Shown piece by piece: positions 34,211-46,600 of a stretch of 64,000 nt of DNA. Location: positions 1,813,001 to 1,877,000 of the forward strand of contig JACTAT010000052.1 in the NCBI GenBank assembly GCA_014526335.1, read 5' to 3'. Within the stretch, counting starts at the first letter, position 1; each line of letters starts with the position of its first letter. Position numbers and translations under genes: made by a program. The notes under the pieces are model-generated. The model saw nothing but the letters and a program-made list of their open reading frames with translations, searched no databases and was not told where the DNA came from. This DNA is from Chrysaora quinquecirrha. Its lineage: Eukaryota > Cnidaria > Scyphozoa > Semaeostomeae > Pelagiidae.

Positions 34211-35200
34211 ATTATAAAACTATGAACCCAACACTGAACCTGCAACTGACTGTGGGATATTTGAAAACCAAACTATGTATCATCGAATAGAAGCTCATAT
34301 AATATGATATATGACTAAGTTAAAGAACTAATCATAAGTATTGTAACAGAATAGTGAAATTATGATGTTAAAGTATATTGACTTTGTAGTATTTTTCTTT
34401 CACTGTTATTAAAATATATTATAAGAGACAGGGTCAAGTGTGAATGTCTCAAACCACTACACAGCTCCAATTCAACTAATGTATTAATAAGTTAATATGT
34501 ATAAAAACATTGTAAATTATACCTTACATGAATTTGTCATTTCTGGAACAAAGAGAGGATCTAGCCTGTATCCCTATAGGATCCAAGCGGCTAACAAACG
34601 TCTCGTATTTCCACAAGAAAAGTCTTGTAGTATTATATAGTAATTAGTATGTAGATTTCTTTTGAAGTTCTCGGTCTCAAAGTATTTCTAGCGTATCCTC
34701 TGCACGATATCAAACCCCTACAGCCTAAAGGCTGCAAGTTTCGTTAAATTCAAGTCTTAGAGCGTTCGCAGAAGCAGCGTATCGTTTGACTACAGCAAGC
34801 CCTAACGATACCAGCAGTATAGACTTCAAGCTTGCCACTTTAGACTCGGACTTCTGGCCGAGTACCTCAGTTGGAATAACACTGGAGCATACAACAAACG
34901 GTTGCAGGTTCAAAACCAGTCCTACATGTATCATCTCACACACAATCCTCGCCAGAAAGTGCTTCTAGTATTGCTAGTTCTCCAATCTCAAAACTGCTTT
35001 TTCAAACAAAATTACCTCTGGCATAAGATTACCAATCTTAGCGAACAATATCCATCGTCCCGAGCTAATCCATTGTCTATTTGAGCCAAAATTAGCCCAG
35101 GTGTAATCATAAAAGCCAAGTAAACGGGGAATGGAGAGTTTTAATCAACAGGAAGGGTGAGACTTGAAGGTGAAATGAAATGGTTAAGGTGAAGGTGAAA
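34211..35200. other. Probable JARID2 intron or flank, no exon seen
   Basis: No open frame on either strand matches the expected remainder of JmjC. Two frames around 34725-34970 show no recognisable domain. Confidence 0.4.
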
Positions 35201-35372
35201 TGGTGTTTTAGCGCCAGTTGCTAGGATCTCAGTAGTAGGTTAAGTAATCGACACCTCGACCCTGGCTGTGACGCTACCGTGGCTGGGCTCGAACCCTGAC
35301 CACACTGAGCTCCTGACACTACGAGTCAGCTGGCTTACACCACGGCGCCACTGCACCTTGACTTGAACGAAG
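35201..35372 (-). mobile_element. tRNA-SINE copy 1
   Basis: Minus strand carries GTGGCGCCGTGGTGTAAGCC (box-A side) and CAGGGTTCGAGCCC (box B). The sequence CGCTAGGATCTCAGTAGTAG and its neighbours recur at 38865-39035 and 45905-46040. Confidence 0.7.
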
Positions 35373-35585
35373 GAGAGTCTTAATGAACGGGAAGGGAGAG
35401 CCTTAATGAACGGGTGGGCATCTAACGAACAGGGAGGGAGAGACTAAGCAGCCGAAAATGCTCTTTAGAACTGCCAAGATTAGCAGTATATACCTGTGCC
35501 TGTTATGTATGTACACCTCTAAGAACGAGACTACTGGTTAATCAAAGCAGGAATTACAGGAAGAATAACTTTTGAAATTTCTTAC

Positions 35586-38500
35586 CTGGTACAATGCCTA
35601 AGTACTTCAAAACAGATCCTTGAACATGTGGTAACGTAGAAAGGTTCCATCCAGATCTTAAAAAATAAGAAAAACTTTTTAAGAAAAACGTCATTTTATT
35701 AAATATGTTATATAATAACAGAATAATACTGTATACAAATAAGGATCATGTGCATATCGTTGCAATGCGAAAGGGTACACCCAAGGGGTATTCCACTCTT
35801 CCAAAAGACGTACGAGATTCCTCTGAAACAAAATGATTTCTAGGGGAAATTCCACGCAATCAATAGAATTTACGGCAAGGTGTACGAGATTCCGACGGAT
35901 TTAATTACCCCTCCCAAAAAGTGATGATTTAAAAGTATAATTAAACTTACTTAGATTTAGATGAGTGAGATGAAGACTCTAAGTTGCTTGCGTCAATGTC
36001 TCCCGAAACTGCTGCTACATGTCTATCGCCTTTCTCGACAATGTCCCAGAAATCATTCTTCAATAGAAGGAAATAGAAAAATTATTAGGTGAATTAGATG
36101 AAAAACAGGAAGAGAAAGGAGAAGAATACACACGCAACGTAAAATTGTGGCTAAACTAGGAGACATGTCGCGCGCGACACTGTATTCGGCGTGTCTCCCA
36201 GCGTGGCTAAACATTTGTGTGACAAGCAAGCAACATGTCCCCCGAGTCATTTGCATGTCGCGAGGACAAGAAATGTTTCTGTTGTCTCCCAGAAACTTTG
36301 CGTGTCTCTTGCTACATATTTTGCCGGGTGTTACAAAGTTTCCGAGTTGGCTAAACTGGGAGACACTGAGGTGACATCAATGTCTCCTAGTTTAGCCAGG
36401 CCTTTAGGACCATAATTTTAAGAAAATATCGATGCATTACAAGACTATTACATCGCACATTGATCTTTCTAATACAGTGCCTTTTCTTCCAAATGTTCAT
36501 TACACAGATATTAGGTATAGAAATGGGCAAAAAGAAGGTAGAATATAAATGGCAGACCTCTATTTGGCAAACGCTGGTCTTTCCTTTGGCATACATCTCT
36601 TGTGCATTGGATGCAATACGATGAAATACTGACACTGATGTTGATTTCCCCTGAAAAAGCAAAGCATTTTAATCATTTCAGTACTAAATTGAAGCTCTAT
36701 CGTAAGAACGATGCGAAATAATTCTCAACTATTTCCAGTGAACGAAAAATGAATAAAAAAACGGGGAACAACAGAAAAAAAGAAATATTGTTATAGCTAA
36801 ACCTTGTAGAACTTTTAGAAGTCTTAGTTGTTATAAAACTTGTAGAAATTATCTTTACGTGAATACCTTGAATTCTGGGTTTTCTGCTTGATTATCTACG
36901 GAAAGGAGGAGAGATTGATTTACTCGTAATCGTGGATTTTAAACTAGAAAACCTGTTGCAAGCTGGCCATGGAATATAAAAACGTGACAAAGAATAAAAC
37001 ACAAGTGATTAAAGAGTGACTTTCAAATAATAGCATCAAGCAATTATCAATAGTTTGCAAATATCGTCACATCCATCCCCCCATCACAAAATTCATGTCA
37101 TCAGATGGCTCTTAACCAATCTTTAGGTACTTGCTCAAACAGAAAAAGATGGGAAGATTTTGTCAACATCATTTGCTTCGCCCAAGACTAATAAGACACT
37201 GATCTTATGAATCGTACAGGTATAGGAGAGGAAGAAGAAGAATAAGAAGAAGAAGAAGAAGAAGAAGACAGAGAAAGAGAAAGAGAAAGAGAAGAAGACG
37301 AAGAAGAAGAAGACGAAGGGGAAGAAGAAGAAGAAGAAGAAGAAGAAGAAAAAGAAGAAGAAGACAGAGAAAGAGAAAGAGAAGAAGAAGAAGAAGAAGA
37401 CGAAGGGGAAGAAGAAGAAGAAGAAGATGAAGAAGAAGAAGAAGACGAAGGGGAAAGAGAAGAAGAAGAAGAAGACAGAGAAAGAGAAGAAGAAGAAGAA
37501 GAAGAAAAAAGCAATTAACATAAACAGATGATTTGGAAAATGAAACCAGTGGAAATAAAAATGAAATTACAAATACTATTTTCTTTAGGCCTAATATTAG
37601 TTTTCACCTTTTTGTTTATCAATTGCTTCTTTGTCAACTTTGCTTTTTATCTTTTCTTTTTCTTCCTGATTGACGAAAATAAAAGTTAAAAATCAACAAG
37701 AGTTGATGTTCATTCAGGATGAATTATATACGCAACGGGAGATGTGTTAAACCGGAAAAAAGACTGGCCAAACATTCAAGGCTTGCTTTACAAGCAATAT
37801 TTGATCGTTTTACTATGACACAAAACAATGTTTGACAAGCAGAATTCGTTCAGAAATGTTTGTACAAACCTTTAAAAACATTTCATGCTTGTCTTAATAA
37901 AAAATGTTTGACCAGCAATGTTTTACCTCTGATAAAATGTCGAAGGGAAGAACATATTTGTAATAAAAGTCCTGCAACTTGTTGACTCTTCCTTGGGCCT
38001 GAAGTAAATAAGAAGATCAAATTTAGGAAATGTAATAAAATACAGGAATAACTATTGCATTGTTTTATTACTAACGGCTTTAATTAGGCAATCTTTCTAA
38101 ACTTTCACCGGGTGAAGATCTTCAGGAACTTTGAATAAAAGACAAAGATTCATGGGTTAATGATAGAGATGCTTGGCGTGGACTTTTCGCTGATTAACCT
38201 CATAGAAAACGAGAAAATCGACATGAAAACGGAGATAGGGTGAATTCTACAGTTCTCAGAACCTTCCAAGTTTAGAATTCCCCCATTAAATACGCCCTAA
38301 ATTACGCTCATTCCAAAAACTGGAGAAAAAGCTTTCTTACATTCTTGGGCAAATGCAAAGTATCTGCGATCTTCTGCCATTTTCGAGGAGTGTTTACCTT
38401 CAGAAAAAACACTCTAGTTAGTTTAAGATTAGGTAGTTCAAATAAAAGTAAAGAGTAGAAAACATTTCAGAAAAAGAACAGCAACAAATAAATTTTGTTC

Positions 38501-41500
38501 TTTTTCTGAAATTTCTCACAAGTCCGTTTTTACTTCGCTCTTCTGAGAGTAGAAAAAGAAAGTAAAAAGTAATTGATTACTTTAGCTACTCCACCAACAG
38601 ATGCAAATACTTTGGACATTTGCTGCAAGTCAACTTCACAGCTACCAATCTATAAAAATAATATGAAAATTGTGTAACTTTTGTAAAGAAATTATTTTTA
38701 TTGTTAATGAACAAAAAGTTAAATGTAAGACATGTGACACATACTTGTGGAACATTATGTAATAAGTCTGACTTCTCTCCCAGGCATCTTCTTAGATACT
38801 TTAGATGAGTTGCAGATTCTGAATTTCTAGGAAAAAATACAGACATTAATTGCAGAGGAAGATGAAGGTGAAGGTGAAGTGGTGTTTTAGCGCCAGTCGC
38901 TAGGATCTCAGTAGTAGGTTAACTAATCAAGACCACGACCCTGGCTGTGACGCTACCGTAGCTGGGACATGAACCCCGATTTCACCGAGCTTCTTGCACC
39001 ACGAGCTAGTTAGATTAGGCCACGACGCCACAGCAACTTCAAGTAAATATGGGAATCTCAAATAATTGTAACAAAGAAGACCTATATATTTGTTTGTACT
39101 TTAAAGCTTGTCTCAAAGATTTGAACGGATGAAGAAATTATAACAAGGGCAAAGATATAACTGGTAGAATATATTTAACAAAGTCATTACCGATTTCCCA
39201 TTTTGTGAATGTGTTGAACTTTCGTGCTGAACCGTACGTCATCACTAATGTTCGTAGATGCCTTCAATAGAAAAAACAGAGTATTCCACCTTAACAATTA
39301 TTCAATGCATGTAGTACAAGGCCATATAATACAACGCCTTTAGAACAATCAGCCTCTAGATGCCGTGACCGGAATGGAGGGAATGAAGAAGACTCAAGGA
39401 TTCAGAAGAAAGCAAGAAAGGTTTATACGGGGTAATAGTAGCTAGTTTCTTTCTCATCCGCTCTTGGATGCAGGCTTGAGTGAAGTGGAAAGGAAAACAG
39501 GGGAATATAAATAAAGAACAGGAAAACAAAAAGTAAAGATGAATAAGAACACAAATTTCAGAATACATACTTGCCACCCTGCCGGTGGAACAATAACACA
39601 GATGCCAAATTTCAATACGAAGGGAATGATTTTCTTTATATATTTCACTGGATCTTTAAACTCTTGTTCCATTGGACGGAATATTGGTGCATTGTTCAGC
39701 TTGTTTTCATAACAATTTGGTTCCATTTCTTTGTTTCGTTTTTTTCTAAATCGTTTTCCTTTACTAGAATCATTGTCGTTGTTCAATTCCTTTTTACGTG
39801 ATTTTTTCTCCGATGCTGATTCTTGTGATGACGAATCACTCAGATCGATTAGTCTTTTAGCCTCTCTTATCTCAACAGAAAAATCTTTCCTCTCCGATCG
39901 TAACGTTTCTGGTGACGTAATCTCAGTCTCTTTTCGAGGACTTCCATCTGACAGCCTCGTAATCAACGAACCTGAAGCAGACCCTTGGCAGCCCTCAGTG
40001 CTATTCTCTTCTTTATTGACTACTTTATCCATATTTTCGTTATTCTTATCTTCTTTACATGAGGCATCTCCGATTCGCGCTTGTTCATTTGAGCTAACGT
40101 CATTAGATTTCGGTTTCTTATTGTTGTCTTCTGCTTCGTCGAATAGGTCACTGAGGTTTTTTATTGGTCGTTCTTCAAGGTTAGGTGTGATTTCGTTAGA
40201 CGAATTTTCATTTAACTAAAAAAGAGAGCAGAATAGCCTCTGTTAGACCCCTTTAAAATATGCCGGTATGAGACGAATTCAGTACGAAACCATACCGTTA
40301 TGGCCTTGCGTCTACACTATCCCGGCACGGTTTTGATAAGAATGAATACGATACGCTAACCGGCTTCATCTGAAAACGGCATAGTGTAAACGGCTGAATA
40401 CGGTACAGTTTGATGCCGCTTTGCAGAATGAATGACAGAAAAAACAATAACTCTTTGTTCTTGTTGACATGAATGAAACAATAGATTTTAGACAAAAACC
40501 GATGACCTTGCTCATCGTATTTATTTCATACCGGCATAGTGTAAACGGGGCCTTAGACCCTGGCCAAACGACCAAACATTGTTTGTCAAATCTTTGAAAT
40601 TAACAAGTAACGCTAAATGTTTACTGTTTGATAACGTCGCAAAACATTGTTGTCAAAAGTTTATGAATTTTAAAACTGAATACCTGAACTTTGGACGGAG
40701 TAGAAGGTCCTTGTTTATTCAGCTTTGAAGGACTACTGCTAATTTGTCTTTTAAAAATGGCGAAACTGGCAGAAATTCATCTTCATCAGATGATAATGGC
40801 GAGGATGGAACCAGTGGATTATTCAGATATTCCAATTCTTTCGGCAGATTTGGTGTTCCTATAATAACAATAGGTTAGGATTAGGTAACCGCAGAAATTT
40901 GGTTTCGTAGGAGAATGCTTAGCTTATCGTAGGTGGACCGGATGACTAACGAAGTAGTATTAAGAAAGGCAGATACAGAAAGAGAACTTAGGAAATGATA
41001 ACTGTTAGGCAAATAAGATTTTTAGGTCTTGTTAGTAAAGAAACAATAAAATATAAAATAATGACGTGAAAAAATTCAAGGGAAACAATGAACGAAAAAG
41101 AATATTCTTCTTCTAATACCTCGCAGACATAAGAACTTGATGAAGTCTTCAGTTTTCGGCCGTTCTGGAACTGCTAACCCCATTTGTTGAATCAGCAAAC
41201 TTCAAAAGATAAAAAAACGATTCTGAAACCCCTCGCTAAGATGCTAAATGCTAAAGATGTGGTCAAACGAATGTACCGAGCATTTCACCCAACAATGCCA
41301 AATGCCAAATGTTTGGTAGGAAGTTCCGAGAAGCTCGTTGTATTTGAATCTCTTGTTTGGCAGGGCCAGGACACCAGCAGAAGGAGCCAATGAGAGCCCA
41401 AAAGCTTGATTGCTTGTTTCAAGGAAAACGTCTCCGGAAATGCAGAAAGGTGCTTTCTACATAAAACACCCTTCCAAAAAGGGAAGCTATGAAACAGCCT

Positions 41501-43237
41501 ATGTAGGCTTGAACAATGTTTGGTTGCGAAAATAGGCGCGAAATTTTTTGACAATGTTTGTTAGAGTTCAAAGAAGTTCATGCTCTTCTATGTTCTCTTT
41601 CTTGATGAATTTTTTTACGAATTTAGTCACAACGCAGTTCTTAATTACTACACTGCTGTCGTGAAACTTCTGCCATGGTAATGCACCTCATTTCCTATTT
41701 CTGAATGAAGCTTGACAAAACTTTTGGTTCATTTGATAACTCTTTAATCAAACATAGCTGGTATCACACATACAATCAATGAAGACAGATCTTATATATT
41801 TCAAGTGGGATGTCAAGACCTTCTTGATAGATACATACCTATTCGGACTGCATGGCTGGGACTGAGCAAACTTTCTTTGAGCTTGTAAACATTTTCTTGA
41901 TCTGTTGACAAATAAACTTGACAATTATGAAAAAAGAAAACATGAGTGAAACTTACAAAAAAAGCTTTTAAGTAGAAGCAGTTCCTACTAACAAATCTTT
42001 TCATACAAACTTTGCTCACCTTTCTGTATCAGTATCTTGACTTGTTTCATCAATATTCCTGCTTTCTTGCAACATATTCTTAAGATGTTTTGATGATCTA
42101 TCAATTTCTTGATCACTCCGATTAACTTTGAGTCTTTCTTTGATTTTCTTAATGAGTTTCCTCTGATCTTGATCATGAGTATTTCCTTCTCCTTCATTAA
42201 TACCGTTGATTGAGTCTGGTTGACTTAGAAACAATTCTTTCTTTGCTTTCTTTTCAGGTGCATTTCTTCTACGCCTTTTTCTTTTTCTTGGTACTGTTTT
42301 TTTATCTGTAATTTCTGGATTGTCCACATTCAGACATTCATCCTGATCTACTGACTTGCTGAGTTCTGGTAAATTTTCACTTGTGTTCAGCAAATCGTTT
42401 TTTGTTGCAGCTGAAGCATCTGTTTCTGATTTTGTATCACGCAGGGAAACATAAAGAGCTTTCTTTAATGCCTGTTCTTCTTCTCTAAGTAAGACCTGAC
42501 TGTAATCCTAGAAGAGGAAATGGAGGCAAATTTAAACCCAGTAAGCAAGCAGGTTGGGGTTGGGGTTTCACTGCACACAGAAGGTCATTTACTTGGCTAA
42601 CACATGCATAAAACAGAAGTTTCGTATTCATCCACAAATGATAGCATGATGATAGTGAGTGAAGGATCCTCTGCCAATGGGGGCTTGGGAGGATTGAGCA
42701 TCCCTCAGGTGCTGTTCAAAAATGATGTCACGCCTTTTAGGGGGGCAGGTCGGAGGTACAGGTATTGTCACAATACGTGGCAGTTTTTCAGCTACAGTGA
42801 TTGACAAGGGAGAGGGAGGTGGTAAAACTCTGACGTGACGTCATTTGATTGAACAGCCCCTCATGGTTTTTGACCGTTAAGTGTTGACAGAAATTATACC
42901 AAAATTTTAACAATATATCTATTGTTCTTTAAACAATAGAGCTATTGTTTAATATTTTATGCCATTGTTTGATGTCAGAAATTTCATCCTTTATGCCCCC
43001 TGCTTCAAGTGACCAGTAGTGACCTGGACCCAGCCCTGCCATTTTGACCCCCCAATCAGCAAGTTCTTCTTTGGTGCCCTCTCATCAGACAGTCGGACAC
43101 CATTGGAAGTTGTTGATGTTGCCCATCCCATCTCCCATGTCAACCTAACTTATCATCCAGAATCTAGATCAACTTACAAGACAAGGTTTTGTTATTTTCC
43201 TCTTCGGACGAACTTTCCAACCTCTTGTGTGCTCCAT
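35586..43237 (-). CDS. JARID2: JARID2 homologue, 16 exons seen, 3' end missing
   Basis: Exons (minus): 43178-43237, 42020-42507, 41839-41901, 41120-41199, 40684-40858, 39571-40215, 39191-39261, 38745-38826, 38581-38649, 38341-38397, 37927-37998, 37608-37665, 36867-36895, 36558-36650, 35951-36057, 35586-35656; phases agree throughout except one frame break in 40684-40858. The ATG at 43237 starts a peptide with RPKRKI, then EEQALKKALYVSL, the conserved LQAQRKFAQSQP motif, ERPKTEDFIKFLCLRG, a Lys/Ser-rich region, JmjN (APIFRPMEQEFKDPVKYI), ARID over five exons and the start of JmjC (SGWNLSTLPHVQGSVLKYLG). JARID2 is a non-catalytic JmjC protein that recruits PRC2 to chromatin; KDM5 is less likely given the long N-terminus and no PHD before JmjC. 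The remaining JmjC exons are not found. Confidence 0.93.
36148..36398. mobile_element. GGAGACATGT-word foldback MITE in a JARID2 intron
   Basis: 19-bp ends TGGCTAAACTAGGAGACAT and its complement. The interior repeats TGTCTCC and GACATGTC words. 251 bp. Confidence 0.75.
37230..37508. repeat. GAA purine tract in a JARID2 intron
   Basis: About 280 bp of almost only purines on the plus strand: (GAA)n with GACAGAGAAAGAGAAAG and GACGAAGGG interruptions; TTC on the gene's sense strand. Poly-Phe and poly-Ser frames here are artefacts. Confidence 0.95.
37745..37925. mobile_element. CAAACATTTG-word MITE fragment
   Basis: CTGGCCAAACATTC, AATGTTTGACAAGC and related words in both orientations. Lies in a JARID2 intron. 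Confidence 0.5.
38865..39035 (-). mobile_element. tRNA-SINE copy 2
   Basis: Shares CGCTAGGATCTCAGTAGTAG and the CCTGGCTGTGACGCTACCGT segment with 35201-35372; box B is degraded (GGGGTTCATG). In a JARID2 intron. Confidence 0.7.
40246..40552. mobile_element. ATGCCGGTATG-word foldback MITE
   Basis: GACCCCTTTAAAATATGCCG at the left matches the inverted ATAGTGTAAACGGGGCC at the right. Words CCGGCATAGTGTAAACGG recur internally. It lies in the JARID2 intron 40216-40683 and abuts a CAAACATTTG-word fragment (40555-40680). Confidence 0.65.
42709..42860. mobile_element. MITE with CTGTTCAA ends in JARID2 intron 1
   Basis: CTGTTCAAAAATGATGTCAC at the left and GTGACGTCATTTGATTGAAC plus AG at the right form the inverted ends. 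Non-coding, about 150 bp. Confidence 0.6.
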
Positions 43238-43659
43238 GATCTGCAGATCTCAGACGTCAGGCATTTTGCGAGGGAAGGAAAGGCAAAGGAACAGAACAGG
43301 CACCAAAAAACATGACCAGAAAGAAAGAACATGCAACCGAAACAGCAACAACAACAGCAACCATAACATTCGACCTTAGCCTCGAGTGGACTCTAAGCCT
43401 CGTGTGGGTGCAGCAATAATTCAATTCATCATTCATTGATTTCATCATTTATTTTGATGTTTCATAAAAGCACTTGGGTGGTTTTGTTTATCGATTGTTC
43501 ATTTCGCAAACATGCTACAATAAGTTAGGGCGAAGTTATTTCAAACATAAAGATCTATCTCTTTGGTTTACAACTGCTTTATTTCCATCTATCAGTGATC
43601 AAGCAGACAGCGCTTCAGGAGACGGAGTCAGTCGGTCAGAACGCGAGAAAGTTTTCATA
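43238..43659. promoter_or_regulatory. Shared 5' region of JARID2 (-) and the SOWAH gene (+)
   Basis: Only 422 bp separate the two start codons in head-to-head orientation, so 5' UTRs and core promoters of both must lie here. I see no TATA box placed convincingly for either gene. Confidence 0.7.
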
Positions 43660-46600
43660 ATGGCTTCGAGAAGTTGTTCCTCGCAGTCGGATTTTGAGGA
43701 AGGGCTCGATGATGCGATCACGCTGCAGAATGTCAGAAATTTTCTTATTTATCATGATGGAAAAGTTAAACATTCGGAATTGATAAATTTCTTCCGAAGG
43801 CCTCTTACAGATCCTAAACTAAAAGGTTTGTAGTTTAAGTTAAGTTGGTAGTAGTTCAAATTTGTTTTTATTTCACTTGGAAAAACAGAAAGCATTACCA
43901 AATGCATTGACGCAGTTTACCTAATTGTATCTTTTAAACTCCAAATGGGCGTGGGTGGAATGAGTAGGTATCTAATATCCTAGCAGAATGTATGGAATGT
44001 TAAATTTCCCACTGGTGCAGAGGTTTGCAAAACCATTTAAGAAGCAAAAGCAATAAAACAATGATGCAGTATGGAAACTTCCCTGCGAAATTTGTTGCAA
44101 TCACAATAGAAAACAATGCCCCATTGTTTTAGCTTTGGTGCATGGCACAAATTCCAGTTTGGTGCTACATGCTCTACAGCCAAACCATACCACACGGCAG
44201 AGTTGGGAACAAGGGCTGCATAGCCAGTTGATTCATGTGCATCAATTACAGAATAAAGGGCCCTCTTATTATTTTAATATTAATTTCTTTATTATATTTT
44301 TTAGCAAAAAACAGAAGTGAGTTCAAGGATGTTCTCCTGAAAATTGCAGTATTCAAGATTGAAAATGTTAGTAGATGTTTCATTTTTATTCTCTTATGTT
44401 ATGTTCTTCATGCAAATAAAACTATTCGGGGAAATTATCATCTCTTATTATAGAGGTTTTCATAAGCTTTATAACAGTACCATAGCCAGCAGGCATGGGG
44501 GCAGTCACCCCTCCCCCCCCCAATCATCACCAGGGTTGTTTTCCTGTGTAAGCTAAATCTGATGTAAAAGTGGTGCAGGAATTACTTGGTTACTTGCTTT
44601 TTAAACAACACCATGCCCTTTTGCCCCTCCAGTGTTGGATGTCTTGTTGGATGTTTTGCTTTATTACTTCATGGCCTCATTCCTGTCTTTGCAGACATTC
44701 CATCAACATTAATATATTTGATTTATTATTTCGTTTTCTAGGGTGAGAAATATGCTCTTCTGCATAAAAATCATGCAGGCAGAACAGATGTTAATCAGCA
44801 AATTCTAACACCACGAAAAGTAAGTAGACTTTTTCAAAGAAGAGATGATCAAAGCAATGGTGAATGTCCACCAAGTCCAAATCTGTCACCTGATGATGTG
44901 CAACTAAGACATTCGCAAAGTGGAAATTCAATTCTAGGATCAAATAGCACTTTATCATCTACATCTACCTTTGACAGTGCGATTGGCATGGATTCTCAGG
45001 TTAGTATTTTATTGATCTTTTTAAAACTGATTAAAAGATTGATTAGTTTAAGCTGTTGTGTTTAAATATCACTTTGATTTGATAATCAATCATATTGTTG
45101 AATGTTTTAGTCAGTCATCTCAAGCATTGCAGGAAGAGTGAGGGACTTGTCAAAGAGCCTTGATTCTCTTGATGATGAAGTAAGTGTACTATAAAGTGAT
45201 GGATTGATTTACTGATTGATTGCATGATCAACTGATTGAATGATTGATTGCCTGATTACTTGATTGATTGAGTGATTGACTGATTAAGTGATTGACTGAT
45301 TAACTGGTTGATTTATTGATTAAGTGATTGAATGAGTGAGTGATTGACTAGTTGGTTGACTGACTGATTGAGTGATTGACTGATTGATTGACTGATTGAG
45401 TGATTGGCTGATTGACTAATTGATTGACTTATTGAGTCATTGAATGAATGATTAATTGACTGATTGACTGACTGATTGATTGAATGATTGACTGATTGAC
45501 TGACTGATTGATTGATTGATTGAATGATTGATGATTGATTGAGTTTCTAATCGTTTCGTAAATTTATTGATTTATCCACTGATTGTTGGATAGACTGGTT
45601 GATTGCTTAAATGACTGATTTTTCGTTGGTTCATTTGTTTGTTGACTCACTATATTTCTTATTGATTGTTTAACTTGATTCATGATAGGTTGTCTGCACA
45701 ATTACTGATTCGTTCTGCTTAAACAATATTTTGGTTACAAAATTCTTTATTGCTGATGGCTTGTTCCAACAATTTGATCGCTCGCTTTTTCTTTGCAGTT
45801 GCTGGCTGAATTCAATTATGAAGACGGTAAATATCAAATTGCTTTGTTTTTCTATTACTACAGTATATTACCATTACAGCCATTAGATGATAAGAGCTTT
45901 TGCAGCGTTAAGGTGAAATGGCGTATTTAGTACCAGTCGCTAGGATCTCAGTAGTAGGTTAACTAATCGAGACCTCGACCCTGGTTGTGAGCTATGACGC
46001 TACCGAAGCTGGGGCTCGAACCCCGAACTCGCTGATCACTTTATTCCGTTTCTGAGGTTTAGCTGAGTGGTCTCTCGTTCAATTTGTCTGTCTATGTTTT
46101 TCATACTTTTGACGATTTTTTGCCGATTTTTTTATCTTGGAACTTTTTCAATTTTCCTGTTGAAATATATGTTTGCAGCTTGTACGTCTGAATTATTAAA
46201 AAGATTTTTATTCGTGTAGGTTCCGATGATATGAATGGATATAACGAGGTAATCCCCCTTCAATAAACTTTCCTTGTTATTCATCATTAGCGCTTAAAAC
46301 TCAAAATTGCTACCTAATCACATGACCAAATCAGATTCACTTGGCGCCGTAGCCTCTTTTTCGCGTCGCAAACAGAACAAGTTACCATTCAGTCGATGAC
46401 GTCAACACGTGTCCTCTTTGTTCTGTGGTGTCATATTCAGCACGTTTTAGAATTACGTACAAAGAAGCTCAGCAAAATGATTTCTTAAGAAATTGAATAG
46501 TACCTATTGATATATTATTTGAGTGATTGTTTTACGAGCTATGAGCTAACTAGAGGAAGAGGATGAATCCTTTCTAAAGATTTGGTTTTGAGACTTCGTG

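Noticed and set aside
37135..37521. Poly-Phe and poly-Ser proteins
   Set aside because: Translations of the GAA tract.
43019..43315. 98-codon plus-strand frame between the two head-to-head genes
   Set aside because: It overlaps JARID2 exon 1 in antisense and has no recognisable domain.
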